Assembly: GCA_052246295.1 (NCBI GenBank)
Contig: JBQQCO010000023.1
Strand: one strand, 5' to 3'
DNA: 40,627 bases
Origin: Piscibacillus sp052246295
Lineage (GTDB): Bacteria > Bacillota > Bacilli > Bacillales > Alkalibacillaceae
Shown in pieces: positions 40,606 through 40,627 of the stretch (position 1 is its first letter; the number at the start of each line of letters is the position of its first letter). The notes beneath the pieces were generated by a model. It ran no database searches. It had not been told where the DNA came from and saw only the letters and a list, made by a program, of their open reading frames with translations. Position numbers and translations under genes: made by a program.

Positions 40606-40627
40606 TTAGGCTGAAATTGGTAGTTGA

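Overview
The window is a low-G+C chromosomal segment from an endospore-forming member of the Bacillaceae. The evidence is a GerA-type germinant receptor operon, CcpA, a monothiol bacilliredoxin (YtxJ), a sigma-B-like promoter in front of ytxGH, a tyrosyl T-box, strong AAGGAGG ribosome binding sites with frequent TTG/GTG starts, and a gene order that largely follows the B. subtilis ytoP-ytpQR-murC-ytxGHJ-aroA-ccpA-motPS-acuCBA-tyrS stretch as I remember it. A MotPS (sodium-type) flagellar stator, many acidic surface proteins and a very acidic tail on the penicillin-binding protein suggest a moderately halophilic and/or alkaliphilic species; that is inference.

Layout. 1-1500: a complete IS256-family insertion sequence with terminal inverted repeats, lying directly against a DUF454 membrane protein gene. 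1.9-4.7 kb (minus): tatA, a GMC flavoprotein dehydrogenase and its Tat-signal small subunit, a compact export-plus-enzyme operon. 5.0-10.3 kb: ytzB-like, ytoP, ytoQ, a lipoprotein with a PfoR/PTS-IIC-like membrane protein, ytpQ and ytpR. 10.3-14.6 kb: a nicotinate phosphoribosyltransferase gene with a structured leader, murC, a 45-codon gene and an M29 aminopeptidase. 14.7-19.6 kb: ytxG-ytxH-ytxJ, an FtsA/PilM-like ATPase carrying tandem C-terminal repeats, and the fused chorismate mutase/DAHP synthase. 19.8-25.5 kb: ccpA-motP-motS, then an accessory patch (a duplicated small helical protein, a frameshifted membrane protein, a single-span exported protein, a metallo-beta-lactamase-fold hydrolase). 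25.6-31.5 kb (minus): a Bacillaceae-type intergenic repeat, acuA-acuB-acuC and a class A penicillin-binding protein. 31.5-36.3 kb: T-box and tyrS, a UPF0182 membrane protein and a DUF3219-like protein. 36.6-40.3 kb: a germinant receptor operon in B-A-C order. The end holds a 41-residue cysteine-pair-rich small gene and a 36-bp perfect palindrome.

The least explained feature is a set of intergenic arrays with a period of 20-21 bp but different sequences: two homologous copies of one element (4807-4968 and 11593-11731, opposite orientation, about 15 bp after a terminator), an eight-unit AGATAATAAA array with a strictly alternating 20/21-bp step (16058-16210), and a short array after ytoP (6550-6598). 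A shared two-helical-turn spacing with unrelated sequence could reflect a common generating mechanism or a protein that reads spacing; either is speculative.

Genes that work together: TatA and the Tat-signal dehydrogenase; the AcuA acetyltransferase and AcuC deacetylase that switch acetyl-CoA synthetase activity (its gene acsA is not in the window); MotP with MotS; GerAB with GerAA and GerAC; CcpA as the global carbon regulator beside the acu genes.
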